Source: Marinospirillum sp.
GTDB taxonomy: Bacteria > Pseudomonadota > Gammaproteobacteria > Pseudomonadales > Halomonadaceae
DNA length: 40,232 nt
Direction of reading: 5' to 3'
Assembly (NCBI RefSeq): GCF_014859565.1
Contig: NZ_JACUUA010000013.1
Coordinates: forward strand, 1-40,232
In this document: positions 7,281 through 17,798 of the stretch, in pieces
How the letters are laid out: each line of letters opens with the position of its first letter
How positions within the stretch are numbered: position 1 is the first letter of the stretch
Translations under genes and position numbers: made by a program
Notes under the pieces: generated by a model
The model's input: only the letters and a program-made list of their open reading frames with translations
Databases searched by the model: none
Told to the model about the DNA's origin: nothing

Positions 7281-7748
7281 ATGCCCGTTTTTTTGCGCAG
7301 CACCCTGCCGGTTCTGTTCCTGTTGTGTCTGGCTCTGCTGCCGGTGGCCGCCAGAGCTGAAATCACGGCAGAAGATGTTAATCTGCGAATTGATACCTTT
7401 GATGAAATTGATCGTTTATTCAAAGCATTACGTTTTAAAGTAGTGAATCAGCGTAGTGACAACCGCCAGGGTGCTATGGTGTATTCCCGTGAGCTGGTGG
7501 AACTCTCTTATCGACTCCCCGCACTTTTTGATGAACCCTCACCTAGAGAAATCTATCCGCAAAGTCGCGCCCGCCCAGAAATCTGGAACCGCAAGGCGCG
7601 TTACGACTTTTTACTGGATGAGTTTCTAGATAATCTGGAAATGATTCACGATCACCTGGACAAAGGTCAGATGTCTCAGGCTGGACAGCTGATTGATCGT
7701 ACCGCACAGAGCTGCCGACGTTGTCATAATACCTTTCGTTACCGATAA
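7281..7748 (+). CDS. Periplasmic class II (c'-type) cytochrome c
   Basis: The N terminus is a Sec signal peptide with likely cleavage after VAARA. The mature part is a helical bundle of about 130 residues ending with a single haem-binding motif, SCRRCHNTFRYR, at the extreme C terminus, as in class II cytochromes c and c'. The first ATG (7281) lies 10 bases after AAGGAGG; TTG codons at 7275 and 7278 are alternative starts. It follows the HD-GYP protein closely and precedes gor by 33 bases, so the three may be cotranscribed. It may carry electrons or bind NO/CO; the sequence does not settle this. Confidence 0.82.
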   Translation: MPVFLRSTLPVLFLLCLALLPVAARAEITAEDVNLRIDTFDEIDRLFKALRFKVVNQRSDNRQGAMVYSRELVELSYRLPALFDEPSPREIYPQSRARPEIWNRKARYDFLLDEFLDNLEMIHDHLDKGQMSQAGQLIDRTAQSCRRCHNTFRYR

Positions 7749-7781
7749 TGGGCGCTGAAACCCTCAATACAGGAAATTGAT

Positions 7782-9140
7782 ATGGCTGGATATGATTTTG
7801 ACCTGCTGGTGATTGGAGCAGGTTCTGGTGGTGTACGTGCGGCTCGTATGTCTGCTGCCCAAGGAATTAAGGTCGGGATCATTGAAGATCGTTACTGGGG
7901 TGGAACCTGTGTTAATGTGGGTTGTGTGCCCAAAAAACTCTACTCCTATGCGGCACATTTTGCTGAAGACTTTGCTGATGCCGCTGGTTATGGCTGGTCC
8001 ATCAGCAAGCCGGAGTTCAGCTGGCCAACCCTGCGTGACAACCGTGCAGCTGAAATCCTGCGTTTGAATGGTGTGTACAATCGCCTGCTGGAAGGCAGTG
8101 GTGTGCAGCGTATTGAAGGGCGAGGCAAGATTCTTTCTGCCCATACTGTGCAGGTGGGTGATAAAACCTGGAGCAGTGAGCGTCTGCTGATTGCTACCGG
8201 CAGTTGGCCGTTTATTCCGGATTTCCCCGGTGCAGAGTTTTGTATCACCTCCAACGAAATTTTTGATTTGCCGGAATTCCCCAAGCGTTTTCTGGTTTAC
8301 GGTGGTGGTTATATTGCGGTGGAGTTTGCTTCGATTTTTAATGGTCTGGGTGCTGAAACAACACTGGTTTATCGTGGTGATAAGGTGTTGCGTGGTTTTG
8401 ATGAAGAAGCACGGAGTTTTGCTCAGGATGAAATCAAAGGGCACGGCATCAGCCTGCTGCTGGGTTGTGAAATCCTGCGGATTGATCGTCATCTGAACGC
8501 ACTGGCAGTCACGCTCAGTGATGGCCGTACCCTTGAGGTGGATGCTGTACTCAGCGCAACGGGTCGGCGCGGTAATGTCACTGATCTGGGTCTGGAAAAT
8601 GTAGGTATCAAAACCAACAAAAATGGTGAAATCACAGTTGATACCAACTTTTGCACCACTATTCCCAGCATCTATGCGCTGGGTGATGTGACCGGCGGCC
8701 CTCAGCTGACCCCTGTTGCATTGGCTGAAGCCATGACCCTGGTGCACAACCTCTACAGTGAAGAAGAAAACCGGGTAATGGATTATGCCAATATTCCAAC
8801 GGCTGTTTTCTGTCATCCCAATATAGGTACTGTGGGTCTGAGCGAAGAAAAAGCGCGTGAAGTGTACAAATCCATCCGTGTGTATTCCACACGCTTTAAA
8901 CCCATGCGTAACACCCTGTCCGGTAATGAAGGGCGCTGTCTGATGAAGCTAGTGGTGGATGATGCCAGTGACAAGGTGGTGGGTTGCCATGTGGTGGGTG
9001 CAGATGCCGGTGAGTTGGTGCAAGGCATAGGTATTGCGGTTAAAGCTGGTCTGACCAAGGCAGATTTTGATGCCACCATTGGTATTCATCCAACCTCTGC
9101 TGAAGAGCTGGTCACGCTGCGGACACTCACACGACGTTAA
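7782..9140 (+). CDS. gor: Glutathione-disulfide reductase
   Basis: An FAD enzyme that uses NADPH to reduce GSSG in the cytosol. The FAD site GAGSGG lies at 12-17, and the redox disulfide is C43-C48 in GGTCVNVGCVPKKL. The second Rossmann motif GGGYIAVEFASIF follows, then the FAD-binding YALGDVTG block and the C-terminal catalytic dyad H436/E441 in HPTSAEELV. Length (452 residues) is typical. The start ATG has AGGA at suitable spacing. A strong terminator follows, separating it from the ectoine operon. Confidence 0.95.
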   Translation: MAGYDFDLLVIGAGSGGVRAARMSAAQGIKVGIIEDRYWGGTCVNVGCVPKKLYSYAAHFAEDFADAAGYGWSISKPEFSWPTLRDNRAAEILRLNGVYNRLLEGSGVQRIEGRGKILSAHTVQVGDKTWSSERLLIATGSWPFIPDFPGAEFCITSNEIFDLPEFPKRFLVYGGGYIAVEFASIFNGLGAETTLVYRGDKVLRGFDEEARSFAQDEIKGHGISLLLGCEILRIDRHLNALAVTLSDGRTLEVDAVLSATGRRGNVTDLGLENVGIKTNKNGEITVDTNFCTTIPSIYALGDVTGGPQLTPVALAEAMTLVHNLYSEEENRVMDYANIPTAVFCHPNIGTVGLSEEKAREVYKSIRVYSTRFKPMRNTLSGNEGRCLMKLVVDDASDKVVGCHVVGADAGELVQGIGIAVKAGLTKADFDATIGIHPTSAEELVTLRTLTRR

Positions 9141-9163
9141 GCACACAAAATCAGGGTTAATAC

Positions 9164-9190
9164 AAGCGGCTTTGATGGCCGCTTTTTTTT
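9164..9190 (+). terminator. Terminator after gor
   Basis: The stem AAGCGGC / GCCGCTT is followed by a run of eight T residues. It isolates the ectABC promoter from upstream transcription. Confidence 0.88.
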
Positions 9191-9265
9191 CGCAACAAAC
9201 AAACCTGAGTATAATTTATTCATAATTTCAGATTATGCAATAAGACGGTCTTGATAAATTCAAAT

Positions 9266-9293
9266 TTGATTTTTTGGCCTTTTCTGGTATTAT
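9266..9293 (+). promoter_or_regulatory. Probable promoter of ectABC
   Basis: TTGATT (9266-9271), 16 bases, then TATTAT (9288-9293) preceded by TGG, an extended -10. The surrounding 9210-9275 is strongly A+T-rich, as is common in osmotically regulated ect promoters. No ectR-type regulator gene is nearby. The leader to the ectA start is about 25 bases. Confidence 0.6.
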
Positions 9294-9323
9294 TGTTGCC
9301 ATCTTGGACAGAGACAAAACTTA

Positions 9324-9815
9324 ATGGATACCAAAAATCTGAAGATCAGAAAGCCCTGTGCTGATGATGGTGTTGCTTTACATCAGCTGATTCAACAGTG
9401 TCCTCCGCTGGATCTGAACTCCACCTACCTCTATCTGCTGCAAACTACTCATTTTGCTGAAACCTGTGTTGTTGCCGAGCTGGATGGTCAGCCGAGTGCC
9501 TTCCTATCCGGTTATATCAAACCCGGCACCCGTGACACTTTCTTTTTGTGGCAAGTGGCTGTGGGTGATGCTCTGCGCGGTCAAGGCATGGCAAAGCAAC
9601 TGATCGATGCGGTGCTCAATCGAGAAGCCTGTCGTGATGTTAAATATCTGGAAACCACCATTACACCGGATAACGAGGCGTCCTGGGCGCTGTTCCGCAG
9701 CTTTGCCAGGGACCGGCATGCCAGCCTGGAAGACGCGGTGTTCTTTACCCGTGAACAACTGGGTGGTGAGCATGATCCCGAAGTGCTGGTAAGAATCGGT
9801 CCGTTCAACAATTGA
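9324..9815 (+). CDS. ectA: EctA, L-2,4-diaminobutyrate acetyltransferase
   Basis: It transfers acetyl from acetyl-CoA to the 4-amino group of diaminobutyrate, the second step of ectoine synthesis. The single GNAT domain shows the EctA N-terminal pattern (IRKPCADDGVALHQLIQQCPPLDLNS), the acetyl-CoA loop ALRGQGMAKQL, and TTITPDNEASWALF. Length (163 residues) is usual. The Shine-Dalgarno is weak. It is the first gene of ectABC; 55 bases separate it from ectB. Confidence 0.96.
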   Translation: MDTKNLKIRKPCADDGVALHQLIQQCPPLDLNSTYLYLLQTTHFAETCVVAELDGQPSAFLSGYIKPGTRDTFFLWQVAVGDALRGQGMAKQLIDAVLNREACRDVKYLETTITPDNEASWALFRSFARDRHASLEDAVFFTREQLGGEHDPEVLVRIGPFNN

Positions 9816-9837
9816 ACCAATAGTTTTATACCAATAA

Positions 9838-11181
<1,344 letters not shown>

Positions 11182-11192
11182 GGAGTGACTCG

Positions 11193-11582
11193 ATGATTGT
11201 CAGAAACCTTGAAGAAGCCCGTAAAACCGATCGTCTGGTGGTTGCTGAAAATGGTAACTGGGACAGCACCCGCCTGGTGCTGGCTGATGATGGTATGAAC
11301 CACTCTTTTCACATTACCCGTATTTATGCGGGTACAGAAACACCCATTCACTACAAACATCACCTGGAAACGGTATATTGCATTGAAGGTGAAGGCGAGG
11401 TGGAAACTGTTGCTGATGGTAAAATCTGGCCAATCAAACCGGGTGATGTCTATGTACTGGATAAGCATGATCAGCATCTGCTGCGTGCCAGTAAAACCAT
11501 GACTCTAGCCTGTGTGTTTTATCCTGCAATCACCGGGACAGAGCGCCACAGGGAAGATGGTTCTTACGCCCCGGCTGAATAA
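11193..11582 (+). CDS. ectC: EctC, ectoine synthase
   Basis: A cupin-fold, iron-dependent enzyme that closes N-acetyl-diaminobutyrate to ectoine by loss of water. It begins [16 protein letters not shown]; the cupin strands carry [19 protein letters not shown] and [18 protein letters not shown] with the metal-binding residues. Length (129 residues) is normal. GAGGAG precedes the ATG. No ectD hydroxylase or dedicated aspartokinase follows, so the locus should yield ectoine, not hydroxyectoine, unless ectD lies elsewhere. Confidence 0.96.
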   Translation: MIVRNLEEARKTDRLVVAENGNWDSTRLVLADDGMNHSFHITRIYAGTETPIHYKHHLETVYCIEGEGEVETVADGKIWPIKPGDVYVLDKHDQHLLRASKTMTLACVFYPAITGTERHREDGSYAPAE

Positions 11583-11601
11583 ATTGCAGCAATAAAAAAA
11601 C

Positions 11602-11637
11602 TGCCTCGACTGAGTTCCAGTCGGGGCAATTTTTTTT
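11602..11637 (+). terminator. Terminator of ectABC
   Basis: A 10-bp stem (TGCCTCGACT with AGTCGGGGCA, one wobble pair) is followed by eight T residues and preceded by an A run, so it can also serve the convergent gene at 11649-13202. Confidence 0.88.
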
Positions 11638-11648
11638 ATGTGCAGCTG

Positions 11649-13202
11649 TCAGCTTTCGCTTAAGTCCTGATAACCTTTGCTGGTAAACAGCAGAATACGA
11701 TTACGTCCGGTGCGTTTGGCGCTGTACATGGCCTGATCAGCGGCACTGACCAGACTGTCCGGGTCTGCAAACTGCTGGTCTACGCCCTTGCCGGGTGCAT
11801 AAATGGCAATACCCATGGATGCCGAGACATAAATATCTTCTTGGTTGTGGCTTAACAAGGGATTGGCTGCGAGATGCTCCTGCAATCTTTTGGCAAAAGC
11901 CAGCGCTCCATCTCGATTATAACCGGGCATCAGGGTTACAAACTCTTCCCCGCCGTAACGTCCTGCCATACAGCCACTATCCAGCTCCTGCTCCAGCACA
12001 GCAGAAAAAGCTTTCAGGGCTGCATCACCTAGTGCATGACCATACTGATCATTCAAGGTCTTGAAGTAGTCCAGATCAATGAATATAACCGCCAGACTGC
12101 CACGCTGCTCAGTGACTTCAGCAAAAAAGGCCACCAATTTTTTTTCGGTGTACTGGCGGTTGTAAATGCTGGTTAAAGGATCTCTTTTTAACTGCTCTTG
12201 CAGATTTTCTGAGTCCTTGCGTAACTTATCAATATCCTGTTGTTGCTGTGTCAGCTTTTGGATCATGCGTAGATTACGCTCGGCCAGCAGGTGTTTGGCT
12301 TCCTGCAGCAGGTTAAAGGTATCAATCTGTTTAGGAGCCTTGATTTCAAACAAGCGGGAAACCTCCGGCAGTTGATCCTGGATGTAGAGCAGTAGATGGG
12401 AAAACTGACGTTCATCCATATCCAGATAATCCTGACTGGCCTGATAAGCCAGGGTCATGGCCATTTCCTTGTTGGATGATAACCAGAGATCAGCCATCAG
12501 ACTGGACAGCGCTAGAACCCGCAGTGCCTTGTTGTCCTTGGGGACTTCTTTCGGTAAAAGATGACTTTGTGACAGGAGTAGAGTGTATTTTTCCGGCAGT
12601 CCCCAGCGTCTGCTTAGCCAGCAACCGACCTGCGTGTGACTGGTACCGTATTCACGCTCTTCAAATGAAGCCAGTTGACGATGGGAGCGGGCACTATGAA
12701 AAATCACGCCATAGATATCCGCATCAACTTCATTCAAGGCCAGCATGCCGATATCCTGCAATACGGCAGCCAGATAAACCGTTTCTACATCAATCTGGAG
12801 CTTTAACAGTTTTTGTAAGCCACGAACCACTAACCCACTGATTAACGAACGCTTCCAGAAGCTGTCCAGATCCATGCCGTTGCTGTCTTCTCCGGACTGG
12901 ACTGCCAGTCCAAAACTTAGTGACAGGGATAATGCCCCATCCATACCAATGCGATTAACGGCTTGCTGCAGGGTGTTCAGCTCTTTACCATTGTAAAAAG
13001 CCGAATTGGCTGCAGCTAGAATTTTGGCACTGAGGGAGGGATCTTTGGCCAACAACTCGGCAAGATCACCCGTTCCCGCCGTGGGTGAGCGCGCCAGTTC
13101 AATGATTTTAACAATAACTGCTGGCAACGACGGCAGGTTCTTGCAACCTTCCAGCAGGGCTGTCAGTGGTTCGGGTAAGTGATGATCGCTGACCTGTTGC
13201 AT
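11649..13202 (-). CDS. HDOD-GGDEF signalling protein (probable diguanylate cyclase)
   Basis: Residues about 15-215 form an HDOD domain (LPSLPAVIVKIIELARSP, DPSLSAKILAAANSAFY, HTQVGCWLSRRWGLP). A coiled linker around 300-340 (NLRMIQKLTQQQQDIDKLRKD) leads to a GGDEF domain (DPLTSIYNRQ onward) with the active-site variant GGEEF near residue 418. The inhibitory I-site RxxD, normally five residues before GGDEF, is absent: the positions read DSGC. It should make c-di-GMP without product inhibition by the usual site. No membrane segment, so cytosolic. It converges on ectC across a shared terminator. The partner sensed through HDOD is unknown. Confidence 0.9.
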   Translation of the reverse strand: MQQVSDHHLPEPLTALLEGCKNLPSLPAVIVKIIELARSPTAGTGDLAELLAKDPSLSAKILAAANSAFYNGKELNTLQQAVNRIGMDGALSLSLSFGLAVQSGEDSNGMDLDSFWKRSLISGLVVRGLQKLLKLQIDVETVYLAAVLQDIGMLALNEVDADIYGVIFHSARSHRQLASFEEREYGTSHTQVGCWLSRRWGLPEKYTLLLSQSHLLPKEVPKDNKALRVLALSSLMADLWLSSNKEMAMTLAYQASQDYLDMDERQFSHLLLYIQDQLPEVSRLFEIKAPKQIDTFNLLQEAKHLLAERNLRMIQKLTQQQQDIDKLRKDSENLQEQLKRDPLTSIYNRQYTEKKLVAFFAEVTEQRGSLAVIFIDLDYFKTLNDQYGHALGDAALKAFSAVLEQELDSGCMAGRYGGEEFVTLMPGYNRDGALAFAKRLQEHLAANPLLSHNQEDIYVSASMGIAIYAPGKGVDQQFADPDSLVSAADQAMYSAKRTGRNRILLFTSKGYQDLSES

Positions 13203-13290
13203 TCAAAAGAGTCCTGAGGCGACATGGTTGTTCCGTGATTTGCTACTATAACCCAGTCGACTGACTTCCTAAAGCAATCTGTTGTTCTGC

Positions 13291-14214
13291 TTAAACACCT
13301 TGTAAGGCTTCGATATGTCGGTGTGCCGATCGAGCCAATGAATTAAGGTCGTAGCCACCCTCCAACACAGAAACCAGATGCCCGTTGCAGTAGGTTTTTG
13401 AGACATCCATCAGCAGGCTGGTAATCCAGTGGTAATCATCATCTTCCAGATTCAGCTCGCCCATCGGGTCTTCACGGTGGGCATCAAAACCAGCTGAAAT
13501 CAGCAGCAACTGCGGACGAAATTTCTGCAGTGCTGGCAACCAACTTTTTTCGATGGCTTTACGGAAGTCAAAACTGCCGGTATGGGCATCCAGTGGGGTG
13601 TTAATGATGTGATCCCACTCTGAATCTGCATAACGCCAGGGGTAGAAGGGGTGCTGAAAACTGGAGCAGACCATTACGCGCGGATCGTTGCGGAATACAT
13701 CCACCGTACCGTTACCGTGGTGTACATCAAAATCTACAATGGCAACTCGATCCAGTCCGTAGTGTTCCAAAGCGTGAAGAGCACCCACAGCAACATTATT
13801 GTAAAAACAAAAGCCGATACTCTCCACTCGTTCGGCATGATGCCCCGGTGGACGCACGGCACAGAATACATTGTCTGCCTGATTTTTGAAGATTTGTTCC
13901 ACACCACGTATTACGGCACCGGCTGCCATGCCCGCAGCGTCCAGTGTACGAGGGCCTAACAGAGTTTCATCTTCTAAAGCAGTAAAACCTTCCTGCGGTA
14001 CACTGAGCTGCAAAGAGCGGATATGGGCTTTGGGGTGGGCACGATACAACTGCTCTTCCGTGACCGGGCGAGCCTTGTATTGCATCAGTTGGTTCATTAA
14101 ACCACTGAGTTTAAGTTGGTCAATAATGGCATTCAATCGCAATGGACTTTCTGGATGCCAGGGACCCATGTCATGCAGACTGCAGTCCTGATGTGTAATG
14201 AAGGATGTAATCAT
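13291..14214 (-). CDS. HDAC-family deacetylase (AcuC/class II HDAC-like)
   Basis: A zinc amidohydrolase of the arginase-deacetylase fold. It shows HPESPLRL near the N terminus, the catalytic His pair RPPGHHAER, the zinc ligands in VDFDVHHGNGT and SAGFDAHREDP, and EGGYDL near the C terminus, so the site is intact. Length (307 residues) fits bacterial HDAC-like proteins. Substrates could be acetyl-lysine on proteins or acetylpolyamines. It is divergent, 119 bases apart, from a Pat-type protein acetyltransferase, which favours a role in reversing lysine acetylation; this is inference. Confidence 0.88.
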   Translation of the reverse strand: MITSFITHQDCSLHDMGPWHPESPLRLNAIIDQLKLSGLMNQLMQYKARPVTEEQLYRAHPKAHIRSLQLSVPQEGFTALEDETLLGPRTLDAAGMAAGAVIRGVEQIFKNQADNVFCAVRPPGHHAERVESIGFCFYNNVAVGALHALEHYGLDRVAIVDFDVHHGNGTVDVFRNDPRVMVCSSFQHPFYPWRYADSEWDHIINTPLDAHTGSFDFRKAIEKSWLPALQKFRPQLLLISAGFDAHREDPMGELNLEDDDYHWITSLLMDVSKTYCNGHLVSVLEGGYDLNSLARSAHRHIEALQGV

Positions 14215-14237
14215 TTCAAGCCCGTCATTTTTTTCAT

Positions 14238-14249
14238 AAGTTTAAACTT
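14238..14249. promoter_or_regulatory. 12-base perfect palindrome between deacetylase and acetyltransferase
   Basis: AAGTTTAAACTT is fully symmetric and lies in the divergent promoter region 14215-14333, close to the deacetylase start. It could be an operator for a regulator of both genes; there is no other evidence for that. Confidence 0.35.
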
Positions 14250-14333
14250 GTTGCCGTTTGGTGGATACTGGGCAATGGTCGAAGAGTTTGCAAGGCTTTA
14301 AGCTATCAATATTTTCTGGCAGGAGGTCAAAGG

Positions 14334-17063
14334 GTGAGTACTCGTTTTTTGCGCTATTTTTTTGAGCCACGCACCCTGGTTGTAGTGGGTGCATCCGAGA
14401 AGAACTTCAGTCTGGGTGGCCAGGTGGTGGTCAATCTGCTGGATGCTCAGTTTCCGGGGCGGATCTGGGTAGTTAACCCTAAGGGTTACGTAAATGTACA
14501 TGGCTGTGATTGCCTCCCCCGCATCAACGACTTACTGGAAGTGCCTGATTTGGCTGTTGTTTGCACTCCCGCTTCCGTTGCGCCAGAGGTGATTGCTGAA
14601 CTGGGAGGGTTTGGTGTCAAGGCAGCGCTGGTACTGACTTCCGGACAGGGACACCGCCAGACCAATTATAAAGCCCGATTGCTGGAAGCTGCCCAAAGCT
14701 CCGGTATCCGTATCATGGGGCCAGAGTGTATGGGTGTTCTGGTGCCTGCTCGCAAACTGAATGCCAGTTATGCACCGCAGAATATCCGTGCCGGTAAAGT
14801 GGCCTATATCGGCCAGTCTGGCATGCTAGGCAATGCCATCATCGACTGGGCGAATGGTCGGGGAATCGGCTTTTCGCACCTGATCACACTTGGCGACAGT
14901 GTTGACGTGCGTCTGGCAGACGTGATTGATTATGTGAATCGTTTTTCCAGTGCCCAGGCCATCCTGCTACATCTGGAGAACATTCCCGACTCACGCCACT
15001 TTATGACTGCTGTGCGGGAGGCCTCGCGTAACAAGCTGGTACTGGCGATCAAATCCGGCCGCACCGCTGAAGCGCAGGGTGAACCGTTATTGATTACCCC
15101 TGGATTACCCAATCGTGATCCGGTTTATGATGCTGCTTTCTCTCGTGCCGGTATGGTTCGTGTACATAACAGTGAAGAATTGTTTGATGCCCTGGAAACC
15201 TTGACAAGAATGCGTCCGGTTCGAGGGGATCGCCTTGCCATCATCAGTAACGGGCTGGGTCCCAGCATGCTGGCAGTGGATCGTCTGATCCATCAGGGCG
15301 GTCAGCTGGCACAGCTCACAGAAGCAACCCGCCAGAAACTACAGGAGTGGTTACCTAATGATCATTTTCGTAGCAATCCCCTAGATCTGGGTGGTGGTGC
15401 GACTCCGCAGCGATTTGTAGAAGCCATACAAATGGTTTCGGAAGATCCTGAGGTGGATGCAGTGCTGGTGGTTCATGCGCCCACTCGTCTGGCACCCAGT
15501 GAAGCAACAGCTCTGGCGGTAATTGCCAATAAAAAACTCTACAAGCGTAATCTGCTGACCAGTTGGATGGGGCTGAATCATGCGTTTCCCGCTCGCCATG
15601 AATTTAATTTGGCTGGGGTGCCAACCTATCTGTCACCAGAAAAAGCCGTACAGGCATTTATGCATCTGGTGAACTACCAGCGCAACCAGCAGTTATTGCA
15701 GGAAACACCACCCACCCTGCCTTTTGAAACCACCCGAGAAGCCCGTGAACAGGCCAGAGCTTTGGTGGAGTCAGTGGCGGCAGCAGGTCGAGATCATTTA
15801 AGCCATCAAGAAACCGGGGCATTACTGACGGCTTATGGTATTGATCTGGCTCCGGTACTCTATCCAGCCAGTCCGGCAGAAGCAGAACAAATGTCCGCCA
15901 ATTTTGCAGGCCACAAGGCCATCAAAATTAACCATGCAACCAATTCTTACCCTTTTGTGTACCGCAAACGCCCCCATAAAACATCGGCAGGCTTGTTACA
16001 TGATCTGGAAACCCCGGACGATGTAAAAAAAGGTGCAGAAAAGCTGCTTGCCAAGGTGCTAGAGAAGTTTCCGGATAGTCAGATTCATTCTTTTGTGCTG
16101 CAGCCCATGCAGCGCGGCAAACACTCGATGCAGCTGAATCTGGGTATTACCCGTGACCCGGTCTTTGGCCCAGTGATTCTATTTGGTATCGGGGGTTATA
16201 AAGTGAATATTCTGGTGGATCGGCAGGTGACCTTTCCGCCTCTGAATATGACCCTGGCAATGGATTTAGTAATGCGCAGCCATGCCGGGCGGTTGGTTCA
16301 GGAACACAGCAACCATCCGGAACGGGATCTGACCCGTATTTGTGTATTGTTGGTGAAATTGTCCCAGCTGTGTTCGGATATTCCCCGCATTAAAGGGCTG
16401 GAAATCAACCCGTTGCTGCTGAATGCAGACGAAATGCTGGCCATCGACATGCAGTGTGATCTGGATGAGCCGGCACGCCACGCCATCATGCCGTATCCGG
16501 AAGATCTGCGGAAAAAAGTTAATCTCAAGGATGGGCGCGAAGTGGAAGTTCGCCCAATCCGCGGTGAGGATGCCGTGGCATTGCTGCGTTTCCACAGCCG
16601 TCTTTCTGAAGAAAGTATCCGTTTCCGTTATTTCCACAACAAGGCCGATCTGACCAAACGGGATTTGTCATTACTGACTCAGATTAACTACGACCGACAG
16701 ATGGCATTTATTGCTGAACAGACACTGGAGGATGGCAGCAAGGAAATACTGGGTGTTTCACGTGTCTGGACTGACCCTGATAACGTGCGTACTGAGTTTT
16801 CAGTCATTATCCGTGATGATCTGCAGGGACTGGGGCTTGGTTCATTGTTGATGGGTAAACTGATCAGCTACTCAAAAAGTGTTGGCACACTGGAAATGGT
16901 TGGCAAAATCATGGTTGAAAACCACCCGATGCGTGGATTGATGAAACATCTGGGATTCAAATGCAGCTATAACCTGGACGAGCAGGTAATTGATGCAGTG
17001 TTGCCACTCAACGAACCAACAACCGAGTGGCAGAGACACCGTTTGACCAATGCCGTGGACTGA
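14334..17063 (+). CDS. Pat-type protein lysine acetyltransferase (NDP-forming acyl-CoA synthetase-like + GNAT)
   Basis: Three parts in order: an N-terminal CoA-binding and ligase region resembling NDP-forming acetyl-CoA synthetase (ASEKNFSLGGQVVVNLL, MGPECMGVLVP, AYIGQSGMLGNAI), an ATP-grasp region around 490-700 (AIKINHATNSYPF, FGPVILFGIGG, LEINPLLLN), and a C-terminal GNAT domain from about 730 with RFRYFH and LGLGSLLMGKLI. At 909 residues it matches Salmonella Pat and E. coli PatZ (about 886), which acetylate acetyl-CoA synthetase and other proteins. The start is GTG with AGGAGG seven bases upstream. It faces a deacetylase gene across a short divergent promoter. Confidence 0.92.
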   Translation: MSTRFLRYFFEPRTLVVVGASEKNFSLGGQVVVNLLDAQFPGRIWVVNPKGYVNVHGCDCLPRINDLLEVPDLAVVCTPASVAPEVIAELGGFGVKAALVLTSGQGHRQTNYKARLLEAAQSSGIRIMGPECMGVLVPARKLNASYAPQNIRAGKVAYIGQSGMLGNAIIDWANGRGIGFSHLITLGDSVDVRLADVIDYVNRFSSAQAILLHLENIPDSRHFMTAVREASRNKLVLAIKSGRTAEAQGEPLLITPGLPNRDPVYDAAFSRAGMVRVHNSEELFDALETLTRMRPVRGDRLAIISNGLGPSMLAVDRLIHQGGQLAQLTEATRQKLQEWLPNDHFRSNPLDLGGGATPQRFVEAIQMVSEDPEVDAVLVVHAPTRLAPSEATALAVIANKKLYKRNLLTSWMGLNHAFPARHEFNLAGVPTYLSPEKAVQAFMHLVNYQRNQQLLQETPPTLPFETTREAREQARALVESVAAAGRDHLSHQETGALLTAYGIDLAPVLYPASPAEAEQMSANFAGHKAIKINHATNSYPFVYRKRPHKTSAGLLHDLETPDDVKKGAEKLLAKVLEKFPDSQIHSFVLQPMQRGKHSMQLNLGITRDPVFGPVILFGIGGYKVNILVDRQVTFPPLNMTLAMDLVMRSHAGRLVQEHSNHPERDLTRICVLLVKLSQLCSDIPRIKGLEINPLLLNADEMLAIDMQCDLDEPARHAIMPYPEDLRKKVNLKDGREVEVRPIRGEDAVALLRFHSRLSEESIRFRYFHNKADLTKRDLSLLTQINYDRQMAFIAEQTLEDGSKEILGVSRVWTDPDNVRTEFSVIIRDDLQGLGLGSLLMGKLISYSKSVGTLEMVGKIMVENHPMRGLMKHLGFKCSYNLDEQVIDAVLPLNEPTTEWQRHRLTNAVD

Positions 17064-17077
17064 ACACTGGCCAGTGT
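17064..17077. repeat. 14-base perfect palindrome between convergent genes
   Basis: ACACTGGCCAGTGT lies directly after the acetyltransferase stop and before the pdxH stop. It can form a hairpin but has no T run, so it is at best a weak terminator. Confidence 0.5.
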
Positions 17078-17085
17078 ATTGTGGA

Positions 17086-17733
17086 TCAGGGCGAGAGTCT
17101 TTCTCTGGTCCACTGACCATCTTCAAAGCGGTAACGCATTCGGTCATGTAAACGACTGGGCTGTCCCTGCCAGAACTCGATAACCCGAGGAACCAGTCGA
17201 TAACCACCCCAGTGAGGTGGGCGTGGCAAAACATCCACCTGCTGATACTGTTCTTTAAGAATAGACAGTCGCTCCGTCAGTACATCCCTGCTTTTGATAA
17301 CCTGGCTCTGTTCAGAAGCCCAGGCACCCAGCTGACTGTCACGGGGACGGCTGATGTAGTAGGTATCTGATTCTGCTTCGTCTAACTTCTCAACCTGGCC
17401 TTCAATACGTACCTGGCGCTCCAGCATTTCCCACCAGAACAGCAAAGCTGCATTAGGGTTCTGAGCCAGTTCCTGCCCTTTGTCACTTTCATAGTTAGTG
17501 TAAAAAACCCAGCCCTTTTCTTTTGAAAAACCTTTTAGCAAAAGAATTCTCGCCTTGGGGTGGCCTTCAGTATCCACAGTAGCCAGAGTCATGGCATTGG
17601 GATCAAGGTTTTCAGTTTGCACGGCATCACTCAACCAATGGTTGAAGAGGGCAAAAGGGCAGTCTCCTGCCTTGTCTTCGGTCAGCGCATCCAAGGCATA
17701 ATTGCGGCGCATTGCGGCTAGATCACGATTCAT
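17086..17733 (-). CDS. pdxH: Pyridoxamine/pyridoxine 5'-phosphate oxidase
   Basis: An FMN enzyme making pyridoxal 5'-phosphate in the last step of vitamin B6 synthesis and salvage. It shows NAMTLATVDTEGHPKARILLLKG, the FMN-binding FYTNYESDKGQELAQNP, RQVRIEGQVEKL, SQLGAWASEQSQ, and the C-terminal FWQGQPSRLHDR. Length (215 residues) is normal; the C terminus reads ERLSP where the family more often has RLAP. It is convergent with the acetyltransferase and divergent from the cytochrome b561 gene. Its product is the cofactor of EctB and Alr in this window. Confidence 0.95.
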   Translation of the reverse strand: MNRDLAAMRRNYALDALTEDKAGDCPFALFNHWLSDAVQTENLDPNAMTLATVDTEGHPKARILLLKGFSKEKGWVFYTNYESDKGQELAQNPNAALLFWWEMLERQVRIEGQVEKLDEAESDTYYISRPRDSQLGAWASEQSQVIKSRDVLTERLSILKEQYQQVDVLPRPPHWGGYRLVPRVIEFWQGQPSRLHDRMRYRFEDGQWTRERLSP

Positions 17734-17798
17734 CTTGCTGTCCTCTTGGTGTAAAGTGAGGGTGTTTATTTTTGCAACTGAATCAGGAGTATAAACTC

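Noticed and set aside
7764..8816. 350-residue minus-strand frame inside gor
   Set aside because: It is the antisense shadow of a clear glutathione reductase and matches no family.
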